Of a stretch of DNA of 60,590 nt, positions 25,210-34,141 are shown piece by piece (within the stretch, counting starts at the first letter, position 1; each line of letters starts with the position of its first letter). The translations under genes and the position numbers were made by a program. The notes below the pieces were generated by a model. The model ran no database searches, was not told the DNA's origin, and saw only the letters and a list, made by a program, of their open reading frames with translations. This DNA is from a bacterium (GTDB lineage: Bacteria > Myxococcota_A > UBA9160 > SZUA-336): positions 1-60,590 of the forward strand of contig JAAELY010000269.1 of NCBI GenBank assembly GCA_024226335.1, written 5' to 3'.

Positions 25210-27782
25210 CCCTTCTCCTCGATCAACTGCTTCAGGCGCTGGAGTTCGACGATTGCTTCGATAGGCGTCATCCGCTCGGGATCGAGGGCGCGCAGCGCTT
25301 CTCGCACGGCATCGCTCTCGGGTGTTCCAGTGGAGAACAACCCCAACTGCGCGGGTGGGCGCTCGCCGGGACCGCGCGCCAATCGCGGAGTTCCGCTTTC
25401 GTCGAACTCGCCCCCCTCCAAATTCGCAAGGATCTCTCTCGCTCGCCGAATCACTTGAGGGGGGAGACCGGCGTAACGCGCTACTTCGATTCCGTAACTG
25501 CGACTGGCCGCACCCGACTCCATGTGCCGCAGGAAGAGGATCTCTCCATCCCTCTCTACACAGCTGAAGTGAAAGTTCCGAACTCCCGACTTCGTTCGGG
25601 CCAGGTCCGCCAGTTCGTGATAGTGAGTCGCGAAGATGACTCGACAACGCAACCCCGGGGAATCGTGAAGGTATTCGGCTACAGCCCAGGCAATCGAAAG
25701 TCCGTCGAAAGTCGAAGTCCCGCGCCCGATCTCATCGAGCAGAACCAGGCTTCGGGCGCTCCCTTCCTTCAGGATGGTGGCGGTTTCCCGCATCTCGACC
25801 ATGAAGGTGCTCTCGCCCGTCGCCAACGAGTCCGAGGCCCCCACGCGTGTGAAGATGCGATCGGCCAGACCGATGCGCGCGCGCCGCGCCGGCACGAAGG
25901 CTCCCATCTGGGCCAGCAGGACGAGCAGCCCGACCTGTCGCAGCAGAGTCGATTTTCCGGCCATGTTCGGACCCGTCAGGATGATCGAACGACCGGCTTC
26001 GGTGTCGTTCGGGTCCGCGTCCATGATCAGGTCGTTGGCGATGAAACCATCGCGGACGAAGGTCTCGACGACCGGATGGCGTGCGCCCTCGACCTCGATC
26101 CGCAGCGAGTCATCGACCTCTGGACACACGTAGTCGCGTTCGCGAGCGACCTGGGCCAGCGAGTGAACCACATCGAGGTCCGCGATCTCGCGCGCCACTC
26201 CCCGAGCCAGTTCGACTCGCTCACCCACGAATCCGCGGGTTTGCTGGAGCACCCGGGACTCCGCGGCGGCCGCCCGCTCGCGGCCGCGAAGCACGACACC
26301 CTCCCAGCGCTCGAGTTCATCGGTGGTGAAGCGCTCCGCATTCGCCGTCGTCTGCTTGCGTCGGTATTCCTCCGGCACCAGATCGGCCTTCGCCTTGCCG
26401 ACCTCGATGCTGTAGCCGAAGACGCGATTGTATTTGACCCGCAGAGTCTGGATGCCCGTGCGCTCGCGTTCTCGCAACTCGAGATCGGCGAAGTAGGCGT
26501 TGCCTTCTTCCCCTTCACTCCGGATCTGATCGACCTGATCGTCGACGCCGTCGCGGATATAGCCGATATACGGTTCACCGCGCGGCGGATTCGGCGGTTC
26601 GTCGACCAGCACGCGCTCGAGTTCTGCGCAGATCTCCGTCAGCGGGTTGCTCAAGGCCTCGACTTCATGCACCCGTCCCACACCGCTAAGCGACTCCCGC
26701 AACGCCGCGACATCGCGCGGCGACGTACCGGGCAACCCGACCCGCGTCAGGCGTCGCTCCAGGTCTCCTACCCCGCGCAACGCCTCCGAAAGGGCCTGGC
26801 GCCGGCTGTCGGGCTCCATCCAGCTACGGATCCGCTCCTGGCGTTCGCGAATGCGCGACAACTGAATCAGCGGCTCACCGATCCAGTTCGCCAGGCGTCG
26901 TCGGCCCATCGGTGTGCGCGTTCGATCCAGGAGTTCGAAAACGGTTCCGCGCTTGCCACCGTCCTGCAGGTTCTGAAACAACTCGAGATGGCGCCGCGTC
27001 GAGGCGTCGAGCAGAAGAGTGTCTGCGGCAGTGTAGAAGCGCAGACCGGTCAATTGATCGAGTGCCGCGGGCTGCAGACTCGCGACCGTCGACCAGAGCG
27101 CAGCCGCCGCTCGGGCCGCGACGTCGGTCGCATCTTCATCCAGACCTTCGGGCAAGCGACCCACGCGTTTTGCGACGCTTTCAGGATCGAAGTCCAGACT
27201 CGAAGTCGCCCTCACGGGCGCGCGGGTTACAAGAGATTTCTCTGAAGATCGCGCGACGATCTCGCGTGCGGAGACACGATCCAGTTCCGCTTCGAAGACT
27301 TCCCTGCGTTCGGTCTCCGTGGCGCAGAACTCTCCGGTCGATACGTCCAGGTAGGCCAGGCCGTAGCGCCCTTCTTCGCAGAGCACCGCCGCCAGATAGT
27401 TCGCCCCGCTGCCGTCGAGCCGCTCATTGCTCGCCACCAGTCCGGGCGTAACGACCTCGACGATTTCGCGACGCACCAGGCCTTTTGCCTGCTTGGGGTC
27501 TTCGGTCTGCTCTCCGATGGCCACCGAGTGCCCCGCCGCCAGCAGCTTGCGGATATAGCCCTCGACCGCGTGAAAGGGCATGCCGCACATCGGCACGGGA
27601 TTGGTCGTGTCCTTGTCGCGCGTCGTCAGCACCAGATCGAGGATCGGCGCCACCCGCTCCGCGTCTTCGGCAAAGAGTTCGTAGAAATCACCCATCCGAA
27701 AAAGCAGAACCGCGTCGCCCGCCTGCTCCTTGAGCGCGCGGTACTGCTGCATCATGGGTGTCGTCGTCCTGGACTTCGCCAT
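25206..27782 (-). CDS. mutS: DNA mismatch repair protein MutS
   Basis: 858 residues, full length. It binds mismatched bases and starts repair with MutL. The mismatch-binding motif is FRMGDFYELFAEDA near residue 32, with the Phe-x-Glu wedge. Walker A is TGPNMAGKSTLLRQ, Walker B is LVLLDEIGRGTSTFDG, and the helix-turn-helix dimer region is SYGIEVARYAGLPPQVIRRAREIL. The ATG is preceded by GGGGAGG. It heads the mutS-amiC-glnD unit and is divergent from the membrane-protein gene, with 54 bases between them. Confidence 0.97.
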   Translation of the reverse strand: MAKSRTTTPMMQQYRALKEQAGDAVLLFRMGDFYELFAEDAERVAPILDLVLTTRDKDTTNPVPMCGMPFHAVEGYIRKLLAAGHSVAIGEQTEDPKQAKGLVRREIVEVVTPGLVASNERLDGSGANYLAAVLCEEGRYGLAYLDVSTGEFCATETERREVFEAELDRVSAREIVARSSEKSLVTRAPVRATSSLDFDPESVAKRVGRLPEGLDEDATDVAARAAAALWSTVASLQPAALDQLTGLRFYTAADTLLLDASTRRHLELFQNLQDGGKRGTVFELLDRTRTPMGRRRLANWIGEPLIQLSRIRERQERIRSWMEPDSRRQALSEALRGVGDLERRLTRVGLPGTSPRDVAALRESLSGVGRVHEVEALSNPLTEICAELERVLVDEPPNPPRGEPYIGYIRDGVDDQVDQIRSEGEEGNAYFADLELRERERTGIQTLRVKYNRVFGYSIEVGKAKADLVPEEYRRKQTTANAERFTTDELERWEGVVLRGRERAAAAESRVLQQTRGFVGERVELARGVAREIADLDVVHSLAQVARERDYVCPEVDDSLRIEVEGARHPVVETFVRDGFIANDLIMDADPNDTEAGRSIILTGPNMAGKSTLLRQVGLLVLLAQMGAFVPARRARIGLADRIFTRVGASDSLATGESTFMVEMRETATILKEGSARSLVLLDEIGRGTSTFDGLSIAWAVAEYLHDSPGLRCRVIFATHYHELADLARTKSGVRNFHFSCVERDGEILFLRHMESGAASRSYGIEVARYAGLPPQVIRRAREILANLEGGEFDESGTPRLARGPGERPPAQLGLFSTGTPESDAVREALRALDPERMTPIEAIVELQRLKQLIEEKG

Positions 27783-27836
27783 GCGTGGCCCCTCCCCCGA
27801 ACCTCATCTTAGCGGCTCCTCGGGTACGATCGCGTC

Positions 27837-28406
27837 GTGAACACCCCGGCCCATCTGATTCTCGGGCTCGCCGCTCTGGGCAAGGGGCCCCGCCGCGAGT
27901 GGAATCTAGCCATCGCCGCGGGCTCTTTGGTGCCCGACGTTGCGATGTTCGGGTTTTTCTTCTGGCAGAGCTTCGTACTTCAGCATCCACAGGCCCAGAT
28001 CTGGGAAACGGAGTATTTCCGCGGCGATTGGCAGCTGTTCTTCGACCTTTTCAACTCGATTCCGGCGGCGGCTCTCGGGGCGATCCTCGCCTGGTGGAAG
28101 GGATGGGAGCGGACGCGGGTCTTCTTCCTCGCCGTGATCCTGCACTGCCTGGTCGACCTGGGTCTGCACCACGACGACGGACACCGGCATTTCCTGCCGT
28201 TCTCGGAATTCCGCTTCTCGAGCCCCGTGTCCTACTGGGATCCCGCGTACAACGGCGCCTGGGGTGCTGCGCTGGAGAGCATCACAGTGGTGGCCGGTAG
28301 CGCTTTGCTCTGGACACGCTCGAAAAACCGGATCGCCCGCGCTGGCTTGCTGGCGCTGTGCGCATTGCAGGGCCTGGGTTTCGGTGCGGCCTACCTAGGG
28401 CATTGA
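27837..28406 (+). CDS. Multi-pass membrane protein of unknown function
   Basis: 189 residues with about five hydrophobic segments. Conserved-looking polar features are NTPAHLILG at the N-terminus and LHCLVDLGLHHDDGHRHFLPF, a His/Asp cluster beside a membrane helix that resembles membrane-bound metal-dependent hydrolases such as the YdjM type. This is fold-level guesswork. The GTG start has TACGAT 6 bases upstream and no ribosome binding site, so it may be translated from a leaderless transcript. It lies just before the aromatic leader region. Confidence 0.65.
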   Translation: MNTPAHLILGLAALGKGPRREWNLAIAAGSLVPDVAMFGFFFWQSFVLQHPQAQIWETEYFRGDWQLFFDLFNSIPAAALGAILAWWKGWERTRVFFLAVILHCLVDLGLHHDDGHRHFLPFSEFRFSSPVSYWDPAYNGAWGAALESITVVAGSALLWTRSKNRIARAGLLALCALQGLGFGAAYLGH

Positions 28407-28438
28407 CTCCGATCCCCTCTGTGGGCGAGGATGTGCTC

Positions 28439-28501
28439 ATGAAGTTGTTCTTTGGCTGGTTTAGCTGCGCATACGCCCACGGGGTGCTGGGAGACGTGTA
28501 G
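28439..28501 (+). CDS. Aromatic-rich leader peptide of DAHP synthase gene
   Basis: A 20-residue ORF, ATG to TAG, with GAGG 8 bases upstream. It reads MKLFFGWFSCAYAHG and a short tail, with three Phe, one Trp and one Tyr among the first twelve residues. Its stop lies 27 bases before a strong intrinsic terminator, and a DAHP synthase gene follows. This is the layout of ribosome-mediated attenuation: a shortage of charged Phe, Trp or Tyr tRNA would stall the ribosome and let transcription pass. The arrangement is read directly; the mechanism is inferred. Confidence 0.75.
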   Translation: MKLFFGWFSCAYAHGVLGDV

Positions 28502-28528
28502 GACCGGTCAGAGTCACAAACGAATCCA

Positions 28529-28563
28529 AGGCCCCGGGAGAAACCTCTCGGGGCCTTTTTTTT
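28529..28563 (+). terminator. Intrinsic terminator/attenuator ahead of DAHP synthase
   Basis: A 12-bp stem, AGGCCCCGGGAG (28529-28540) with CTCTCGGGGCCT (28545-28556) and one G-T wobble, has a 4-base loop and runs into eight T residues (28556-28563). It lies between the leader peptide and the ATG at 28606. A competing pairing is possible between CGGGGT near 28480 and GCCCCG in the left arm, but it is only 6 bp. Confidence 0.85.
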
Positions 28564-28605
28564 GCCTTCACACCGTTTTGGCCCGGCCAGAACCAGGAGA
28601 TCGAC

Positions 28606-29697
28606 ATGCGGGAAGCCATCGAACCAGAACTCGCCGACAGAGAGGACGCGCTGCCGTCGCCTCGCCGGGCGCGGGCGCGGGTAGCGGGCTCCAAACGCAC
28701 GGCTCAGGTCGTGAAACGCGGTCGGCGCGAGATCGAAGCCGCCCTACGGGGTCGCGATCCGCGACTCCTGGTGATCGTGGGCCCCTGTTCCATCCACGAC
28801 CGCGAATCTGCCCTGGAATACGCGCACCGCCTAGCCAAGCTGGCCCGCGCGACCCGGGAGAGCCTGATCATCGCGATGCGTACCTACTTCGAAAAACCGC
28901 GCACCACGGTCGGCTGGAAGGGTCTGCTCAACGACCCCGATCTCGACGGATCGTGCAAAATCGGGCGCGGCCTCTTGCTGGCCCGTCAGATTCTGGCCGA
29001 AGTCAATGAACTCGGCCTGCCCTGCGCGAGTGAGGTGCTCGACCCGATCACTCCGCACTATCTGGGCGATCTGCTGAGCTGGGCCGCGATCGGTGCTCGT
29101 ACGAGCGAGAGCCAGGTGCACCGCGAACTCGCGAGCGGGCTTGCCATGCCCGTGGGTTTCAAGAACGGCACGGGTGGAGCCCTCGAGATCGCTCGAGATG
29201 CGATCCAGGCCGCCCGGAGTCCTCACAGATCACTCGGTATCGACATGGAGGGTCGGGTGGCACGGCAGCGCCGTGAAGGCAACCCTAACGGGCACCTGGT
29301 GTTGCGCGGCGGCGCCTCAGGCCCCAACCACACCGGCGAACACATCGAACGCGGAGCAGAACTCGTAAGAGAACTCGCCGGTGCCCCGATCCTGGAACGC
29401 CCGATCCTGGTCGATTGCTCGCACGACAACTCGGGCAAGGACCCGGCGCTTCAGGCGCAGGTCTGTCGAGCGGTCGTCTCCGCCGACGGCCCGCACCCGT
29501 CGCTATTGGGCGTATTGCTCGAAAGCCATCTCTTCGAGGGGCGTCAGGACTGGCGACCCGACACACGACTCGAGTACGGGGTATCGCTGACCGATCCCTG
29601 CCTGGGCTGGGAGCAGACAGAGGAGCTGATCCTCCACCTGGCGGAAGCCTCCGCCTCGAAACCGCGCCGCCGAGCGGGTACCCTGGCAACCGCTTGA
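28606..29697 (+). CDS. aroG: 3-deoxy-7-phosphoheptulonate (DAHP) synthase, class I
   Basis: 363 residues. It condenses phosphoenolpyruvate and erythrose-4-phosphate, the first step of the shikimate pathway. The family marks are LLVIVGPCSIHDRESALEYA, MRTYFEKPRTTVGWKGLLNDP, GLPCASEVLDPITPHYL, the active-site SESQVHRELASGL-like stretch, GFKNGTGG and ILVDCSHDNSGKDP. It is of the AroF/AroG/AroH type, which is feedback-regulated by one aromatic amino acid; which one cannot be read by eye. AGGAG lies upstream of the ATG. The leader and terminator predict attenuation control. Confidence 0.95.
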   Translation: MREAIEPELADREDALPSPRRARARVAGSKRTAQVVKRGRREIEAALRGRDPRLLVIVGPCSIHDRESALEYAHRLAKLARATRESLIIAMRTYFEKPRTTVGWKGLLNDPDLDGSCKIGRGLLLARQILAEVNELGLPCASEVLDPITPHYLGDLLSWAAIGARTSESQVHRELASGLAMPVGFKNGTGGALEIARDAIQAARSPHRSLGIDMEGRVARQRREGNPNGHLVLRGGASGPNHTGEHIERGAELVRELAGAPILERPILVDCSHDNSGKDPALQAQVCRAVVSADGPHPSLLGVLLESHLFEGRQDWRPDTRLEYGVSLTDPCLGWEQTEELILHLAEASASKPRRRAGTLATA

Positions 29698-29709
29698 TCG
29701 GAGGGACAC

Positions 29710-30183
29710 GTGACAGATCGCCCGTTTCGCATTCTCGGACTGCAACAGATCGCCGTCGGCTCGACTGACAAGGCTGCACTGGTTCACCTTTGGATCGACC
29801 TCTTCGGCCTGAGTCTGACCGGGAACAAACGCTTGGAATCGGAGAACGTCGACGAGGACATCGCCACAACCGGTGCAGGAGCGTTCAAGGTCGAAGTCGA
29901 TCTCATGCAACCGATCGACGCAGAGGCGCGGCCCAAGGTCCACGAGCCGCCCCTGAACCACGTCGGATTGTGGGTCGATGACCTGGCCGCAGCCGTCGAT
30001 TGGCTGAGCGATCAGGGAATGCGCTTCGCTCCCGGCGGGATCCGTCAGGGAGCCTCGGGGTACGACGTCTGCTTCATCCACCCGAAAGGAAATGACGAGT
30101 TCCCTCTGTCCGGGCAGGGAGTCCTGATCGAGTTGGTCCAGGCCCCCGACGAAGTCATCCGCGCCCACGACGGAGTTTCCTGA
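29710..30183 (+). CDS. VOC-family protein
   Basis: 157 residues of the glyoxalase/bleomycin-resistance fold: [25 protein letters not shown], then [25 protein letters not shown], then [12 protein letters not shown]. The candidate metal ligands are Gln (LQQIAV), the His in LNHVGL and the Glu in LIELVQ. Such proteins include methylmalonyl-CoA epimerases and lyases; the insert [11 protein letters not shown] is not one I can place. It starts with GTG 12 bases after the DAHP synthase stop and is probably cotranscribed with it. Confidence 0.8.
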   Translation: MTDRPFRILGLQQIAVGSTDKAALVHLWIDLFGLSLTGNKRLESENVDEDIATTGAGAFKVEVDLMQPIDAEARPKVHEPPLNHVGLWVDDLAAAVDWLSDQGMRFAPGGIRQGASGYDVCFIHPKGNDEFPLSGQGVLIELVQAPDEVIRAHDGVS

Positions 30184-30225
30184 ACCGCCTGTCCGCCTGT
30201 CCGCCGAAAGGGCGGGAATCGCACA

Positions 30226-31101
30226 TCAGTCGGCTTCGACGCGCACCGAACCCCCAGAGGTCTTGAGTTCCAGCAAGGGCCCTCCGCCGTTCACATGACC
30301 TTCGATACGGCCTCGGCGCACCTCCCCGTGCAGATCGAACTCGTCGTCGACCGAAACTCGGCCGGCGCTGGTCCGGGCTTCCAGATCGAAATGCGCCTCT
30401 GATTCGACGCGGACCTCGATGCTGCCTCCGGAAGTCACGATCTCGCCTTCGGGCTGCGCGTTGAAGCGCACGGACACCGAACCACCGCTGGTCTTGGCAA
30501 AGACCGGGCCGCCCACCTCGTGAATCCGCAGACTTCCACCCGAGCTGCGCACATCGATTCTGCCAGTCACCTGCGAAACGCTGACCCGCCCCCCAGACGT
30601 GCGCGCGTCCAGATCCCCTACCACGTCCGCAACCTGAACCGTGCCGCCCGAAGTACGGATCTCGACGGACCCGAGCACGTTCTGGACGTCGACGTTGCCA
30701 CCGCCGGTGCGCAACTCGGCGCTCCCGCCGAGTTCTTCGACCTCGATGTGGCCACCCGAAGTGCGCGCGTCGACGGAATACCTCTCCGGCACGCGAATCC
30801 GCACGCGAACCCGTGTTCCGCCGAACCACTGAAACCAACCACCCGAGCTACCGCGTAGTTTCGAATCCTTGCCGTCGCTGGTCAGCTCGAACTCTGCACG
30901 GGCCGAACCCACGCCGGTCGCGCTGGTCTCGACACGAACCTCTTCCTCCGAGTGGGTTTCGATCTCGATCGAGCCCGAACTCAGGTTGACGTCGAGCTTT
31001 CCCCCGGACTGTACGGGCACGCTCTTGTTCAACTCGTCGGCGAAAGAGATCGCCGGGATCGAAAGAACCAACAGGCTAGCTGCGATAAGTGCGTGTTTCA
31101 T
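30226..31101 (-). CDS. DUF4097-type beta-repeat exported protein
   Basis: 291 residues with a signal peptide (LIAASLLVLSIPAISFA). The rest is a run of short beta repeats, each about 18-20 residues, with the core SGGxVxVxxVxGxIDVRTSGG seen at least eight times. This is the right-handed beta-solenoid pattern of DUF4097/putative adhesin proteins. They are exported, often with transport or envelope-stress genes, and have no firm function. It is a paralogue of the next gene, 9 bases away. Confidence 0.82.
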   Translation of the reverse strand: MKHALIAASLLVLSIPAISFADELNKSVPVQSGGKLDVNLSSGSIEIETHSEEEVRVETSATGVGSARAEFELTSDGKDSKLRGSSGGWFQWFGGTRVRVRIRVPERYSVDARTSGGHIEVEELGGSAELRTGGGNVDVQNVLGSVEIRTSGGTVQVADVVGDLDARTSGGRVSVSQVTGRIDVRSSGGSLRIHEVGGPVFAKTSGGSVSVRFNAQPEGEIVTSGGSIEVRVESEAHFDLEARTSAGRVSVDDEFDLHGEVRRGRIEGHVNGGGPLLELKTSGGSVRVEAD

Positions 31102-31110
31102 ATCGCCCTC

Positions 31111-32082
31111 CTAACGCCGGCCCACGCGGATCGTTCCGCGCGCCGTGTATACCCGAAGCAGAGGACCGCCACCGTTGATCGGCCCGAGGTAGCGATCGCT
31201 GGCCTTTTTCGAGCGGCGCTTGACCAGTCCGGGAGCCAGCTCAACGCTGCCTTCCCGCGCCTGCGCGTCGAGTTGGGCTCCGGCGTGATCGGGAAAGGCC
31301 ACCACGATCGAACCCCGCCTGGTATCGATCTTGCCCGCCGGTTCCGCCGAAAACAGCACGTAGACTGCGCCGCGCTCGGTCACCGCGTGGACGGGCCCCC
31401 GAACCTCGCGCAACTGAAGCTCGCCTTCATCTGTTCGGAGCTTGACTTCGCCGTTGACGTGACGCAGGGAGATGTTGCCAATCCCATTGCGCGCTTCGAC
31501 ATTTCCGTCGACCCACTCGAGTTCGATCGAACCCTGCGTCGCGCGAATCAGCGCGTCGCCCTTCGCCTCGTCGACCCGCACATCGCCAGTACCCGTACGG
31601 AGTTGTAGATCGCCCACCGTACCGCGAACCTCGATCGAAGCATCGGTCGTGCGAGCGCGGACCGAACCGTGCACGTCCTCGATCCGGATCGGTCCCGAGG
31701 CCGAACGAAGATCGAGCGAGAAGTCGCGCGGTACCCAGACCCGGACCGCGACGGTGGGCCCCCCGAACAACCAGGACATCAACCCGCCCGCACGTCCGTA
31801 GATCCGGACGTTGTTCCCGTCCTGCTCGACGCGGAACATGACGGTGGAGGCCCCCAGGCCCGTGAGGTCAGCGACGGCGTACACCTCGTCGGCATCGTGG
31901 GAACGGACCTCGAGACTGACCCGATCCGCGCGCGCCTCTTCGCCCATGTCCAGATCCAATTGCAACGAGCCTCCAGGTTTCACCGGAATTCGTTGATCCA
32001 GATCCTGTGCCCACGCGCTACCGGGCAGTGTCAAACACAGCGCGAGTGCGCATAGCGCCAGAATCGTGCTTCTTCCGGTCAC
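31111..32082 (-). CDS. DUF4097-type beta-repeat exported protein, paralogue
   Basis: 323 residues starting at the GTG at 32082, which follows AAAGG and opens a good signal peptide (TILALCALALCLTLPGSAWA). The longer frame to 32181 puts the signal peptide inside the protein, so I reject it. Its repeats (SIEVRGTVGDLQLRTGTGDVRVDEAKGD) match those of the downstream gene, and the mature start QDLDQRIPVKPGGSLQLDL parallels LNKSVPVQSGGKLDVNL. The pair looks like a tandem duplication that has diverged widely. Confidence 0.8.
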   Translation of the reverse strand: MTGRSTILALCALALCLTLPGSAWAQDLDQRIPVKPGGSLQLDLDMGEEARADRVSLEVRSHDADEVYAVADLTGLGASTVMFRVEQDGNNVRIYGRAGGLMSWLFGGPTVAVRVWVPRDFSLDLRSASGPIRIEDVHGSVRARTTDASIEVRGTVGDLQLRTGTGDVRVDEAKGDALIRATQGSIELEWVDGNVEARNGIGNISLRHVNGEVKLRTDEGELQLREVRGPVHAVTERGAVYVLFSAEPAGKIDTRRGSIVVAFPDHAGAQLDAQAREGSVELAPGLVKRRSKKASDRYLGPINGGGPLLRVYTARGTIRVGRR

Positions 32083-32195
32083 TAGAGCCTTTCTATAGCA
32101 ATCCGCATGCCACGCCAGGACGCTAGCAGATCCCGCCCGAGCAGTGTCGAGCGCAGCCTGAGTGCTGCAGAGGGAAGACACGAGGTTGCAGTCGC

Positions 32196-33943
32196 TCAGC
32201 GCCCAGCGGCTCGTGCTGGAATCGCGCCCGAGCTGCGAGAGGATGGCGACAGGCCGAGCCGGGCGGCCACTGCGAGCGCTTCTTTGCGGGTGGGCAGGCT
32301 CAAGCTGATGCCCCGCGAGTGAATCAAGGCCCTGTAGGCTCGGGTCTGACCCGATAGCGACGCCGCCAGGAATTCGACTCCCTCTTCGACTCCCTCTTCG
32401 ACCCCCTCTTCGACCCCCTCAGCCCCGTTCGAGTCGATTGCGTGCGAAGCGATTCTGGGGCGCGCGTGCTCGGCGATCACCAGGATCAGAGCGAAGCGAT
32501 TCGATTCGAGCGAAGCCGGGGCGACCTCGTCCAGAAGCAACGCCTCGCTGACGTCGCTGCGATCGAGAGCAAACACCGGAGTCTCCTGGGCGACGGCGCT
32601 CTCCCACTCGGGGTGATCCATCGAAACCACGACACAGGGGGGACATCCGAGCGCGCTGATCGCGTCGGGAAAAACGCCGTCGCTCCCCACTGGCGCAAAA
32701 CGCCTGAACTCCAGAGTATCGGTGTGGGAGGAGGACGAAACTCGAGCTGGCACATGCGCGTTCGAGTCCTCTGCTACGAGCGACGCCCGGTTCTGCAGGC
32801 GCGCGTCGCGGCCTCGACGCACTTCAAGAGGATTTGAATGCCCGGGATCTTCACCCGCTTGCGTCGGCGCGCCGATGACTGGACCGGTCGACGGCAACAC
32901 CGTCCGTCGCTCTGGCGATCGAGTTGGCGCTTCCACTACAACGCGGCGCACGTCCAGTCCGCGTCTTGCAAGCCGCGCGGGAACCCCTTCGGCACCCAGC
33001 ATCGCGCCCACAGGCAAGAGAGCCAGTTGCATCCCGGGTGAGTCCGAGAGCACGAAGAGACGCTCCGCGTAGCGTGCGGCGAGTCCATCCACCAGCTGCT
33101 CCCAGGAGCGATCGAAGGAGCTTTCGCGGCGCCGCAAGCGAGCGACCAGGTCTTCGGCAGCCGACAGATCACCACTGGTGACGGCCTCTTCGAATACCAC
33201 AGGCATGCGCGAGAGCCGTTTCCGATTCTCGATCGTGAAGCGCAGAAGCGCGACCGAAGTCTGATCGCCTAACTCACCGACCCTGGCATAACGCTCTTCC
33301 AGATCTTCGATCTCGACGATCGTCTTGATACCGCGCGCGCCAGTAGCTCACGGTGCAACGAATACTGTTCGTCGAAGCCGCGACCTTCGCAGAAAGTCCA
33401 CTCCACCCACCCCTGGGCATACCACGGACGGAACGAATCGAGGGAATCTCCTTCCTGGCCCGCTCCCACCAACAGGCTGCGAAGCCCCGCGTGAGTCGAC
33501 TCATCGAGTAGATCCGGCAGCTTCTTGCGCCGAAGCCAGCGATTCCTGTCCACCGCGCTGGCAACGCGCTCTGCGAATCCGGGGCGCAGATCGTCGACGG
33601 AAACAATCAAGGTATCGGCGGAGTCGAAGACTCGCTCGATCGCTGAGGGAAGTTCAGTGACGGGCTGACGTCCATAATCCAATTCGGCGATCACGTAGAG
33701 AACGCTGTCGGGGTGGTCAAATCGGGTGACCTCCCACATCGGCAACGCACGTTGCCCGGGCGCGAGCCGCTGGACGGGCTGGACGGTAGACGTCGCGCCG
33801 CGGGCCCTGCGTTCAGGCGGGTCGAGCGCGCTCGAAACAGATGGCAGAACCGCGATGAACAGCAGAAACCCAACCCGCACGAGCAAGGGAGCGCAGAACT
33901 CTCGGCTCCCGATCTGGCTCAGCCAGCAACCCCAGCGAATCAA
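32196..33943 (-). pseudogene. TraB/GumN-family gene broken by a frameshift
   Basis: Two adjacent frames together make one exported TraB/GumN-like protein. The first part starts at TTG 33943 with a signal peptide (LLVRVGFLLFIAVLPSVSSA) and runs through MWEVTRFDHPDSVLYVIAEL to FDEQYSLHRELLARA. The second part continues with GIKTIVEIEDLEERYARVGELGDQ, the matching family segment, but in another frame. The switch is at the alternating GC run 33332-33341. Removing two bases there restores the frame. The C-terminal 200 residues are a low-complexity extension with tandem repeats. Assembly error, pseudogene or phase variation cannot be told apart. Confidence 0.65.
32373..32420 (-). repeat. Four copies of a 12-bp tandem repeat
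   Basis: The unit TTCGACTCCCTC occurs twice, then TTCGACCCCCTC twice, head to tail, in frame with the second half of the TraB/GumN gene, where it encodes EGVE repeats. Copy-number changes would keep the frame. Confidence 0.9.
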
Positions 33944-34141
33944 GAACTCTCCCCTTCCCTCTCGCCTTCTTCTCGATTTCCTCGGGCTTTCCGTCTCCCG
34001 ATCTTCGGCCAGGCGTCAGTCGCCGTCCGGATCCAAGGACCGGTAGAAGGCTAGCCCGCATCTCGCAACAGGTCACGAGTGAGGAAGAAGGGGCGGGGGA
34101 GGGGACGGAATGACGACTCGATACCGAAGCGTGAAGACGGG
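33944..34141. other. Spacer between lapB and TraB-like gene
   Basis: About 200 bases, rich in purines on one strand. No strong terminator or promoter is seen. GGGGAGAG at about 33950 is the ribosome binding site of the TraB-like gene. Confidence 0.4.

Noticed and set aside
25210-25647. Upstream extension of the amidase frame into mutS
   Set aside because: It would bury the signal peptide inside the protein and overlap mutS by over 400 bases.
25455-27245. 596-residue plus-strand open frame opposite mutS
   Set aside because: It lies fully antisense to a canonical MutS with all motifs and has the composition of a GC-rich shadow frame.
28403-28408. TTGACT as the -35 of the aroG leader promoter
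   Set aside because: No acceptable -10 lies 16-18 bases downstream; the position overlaps the leader's ribosome binding site.
32373-32420. CRISPR-like repeats
   Set aside because: Repeats are only 12 bases, without spacers, and are in frame in a coding region.
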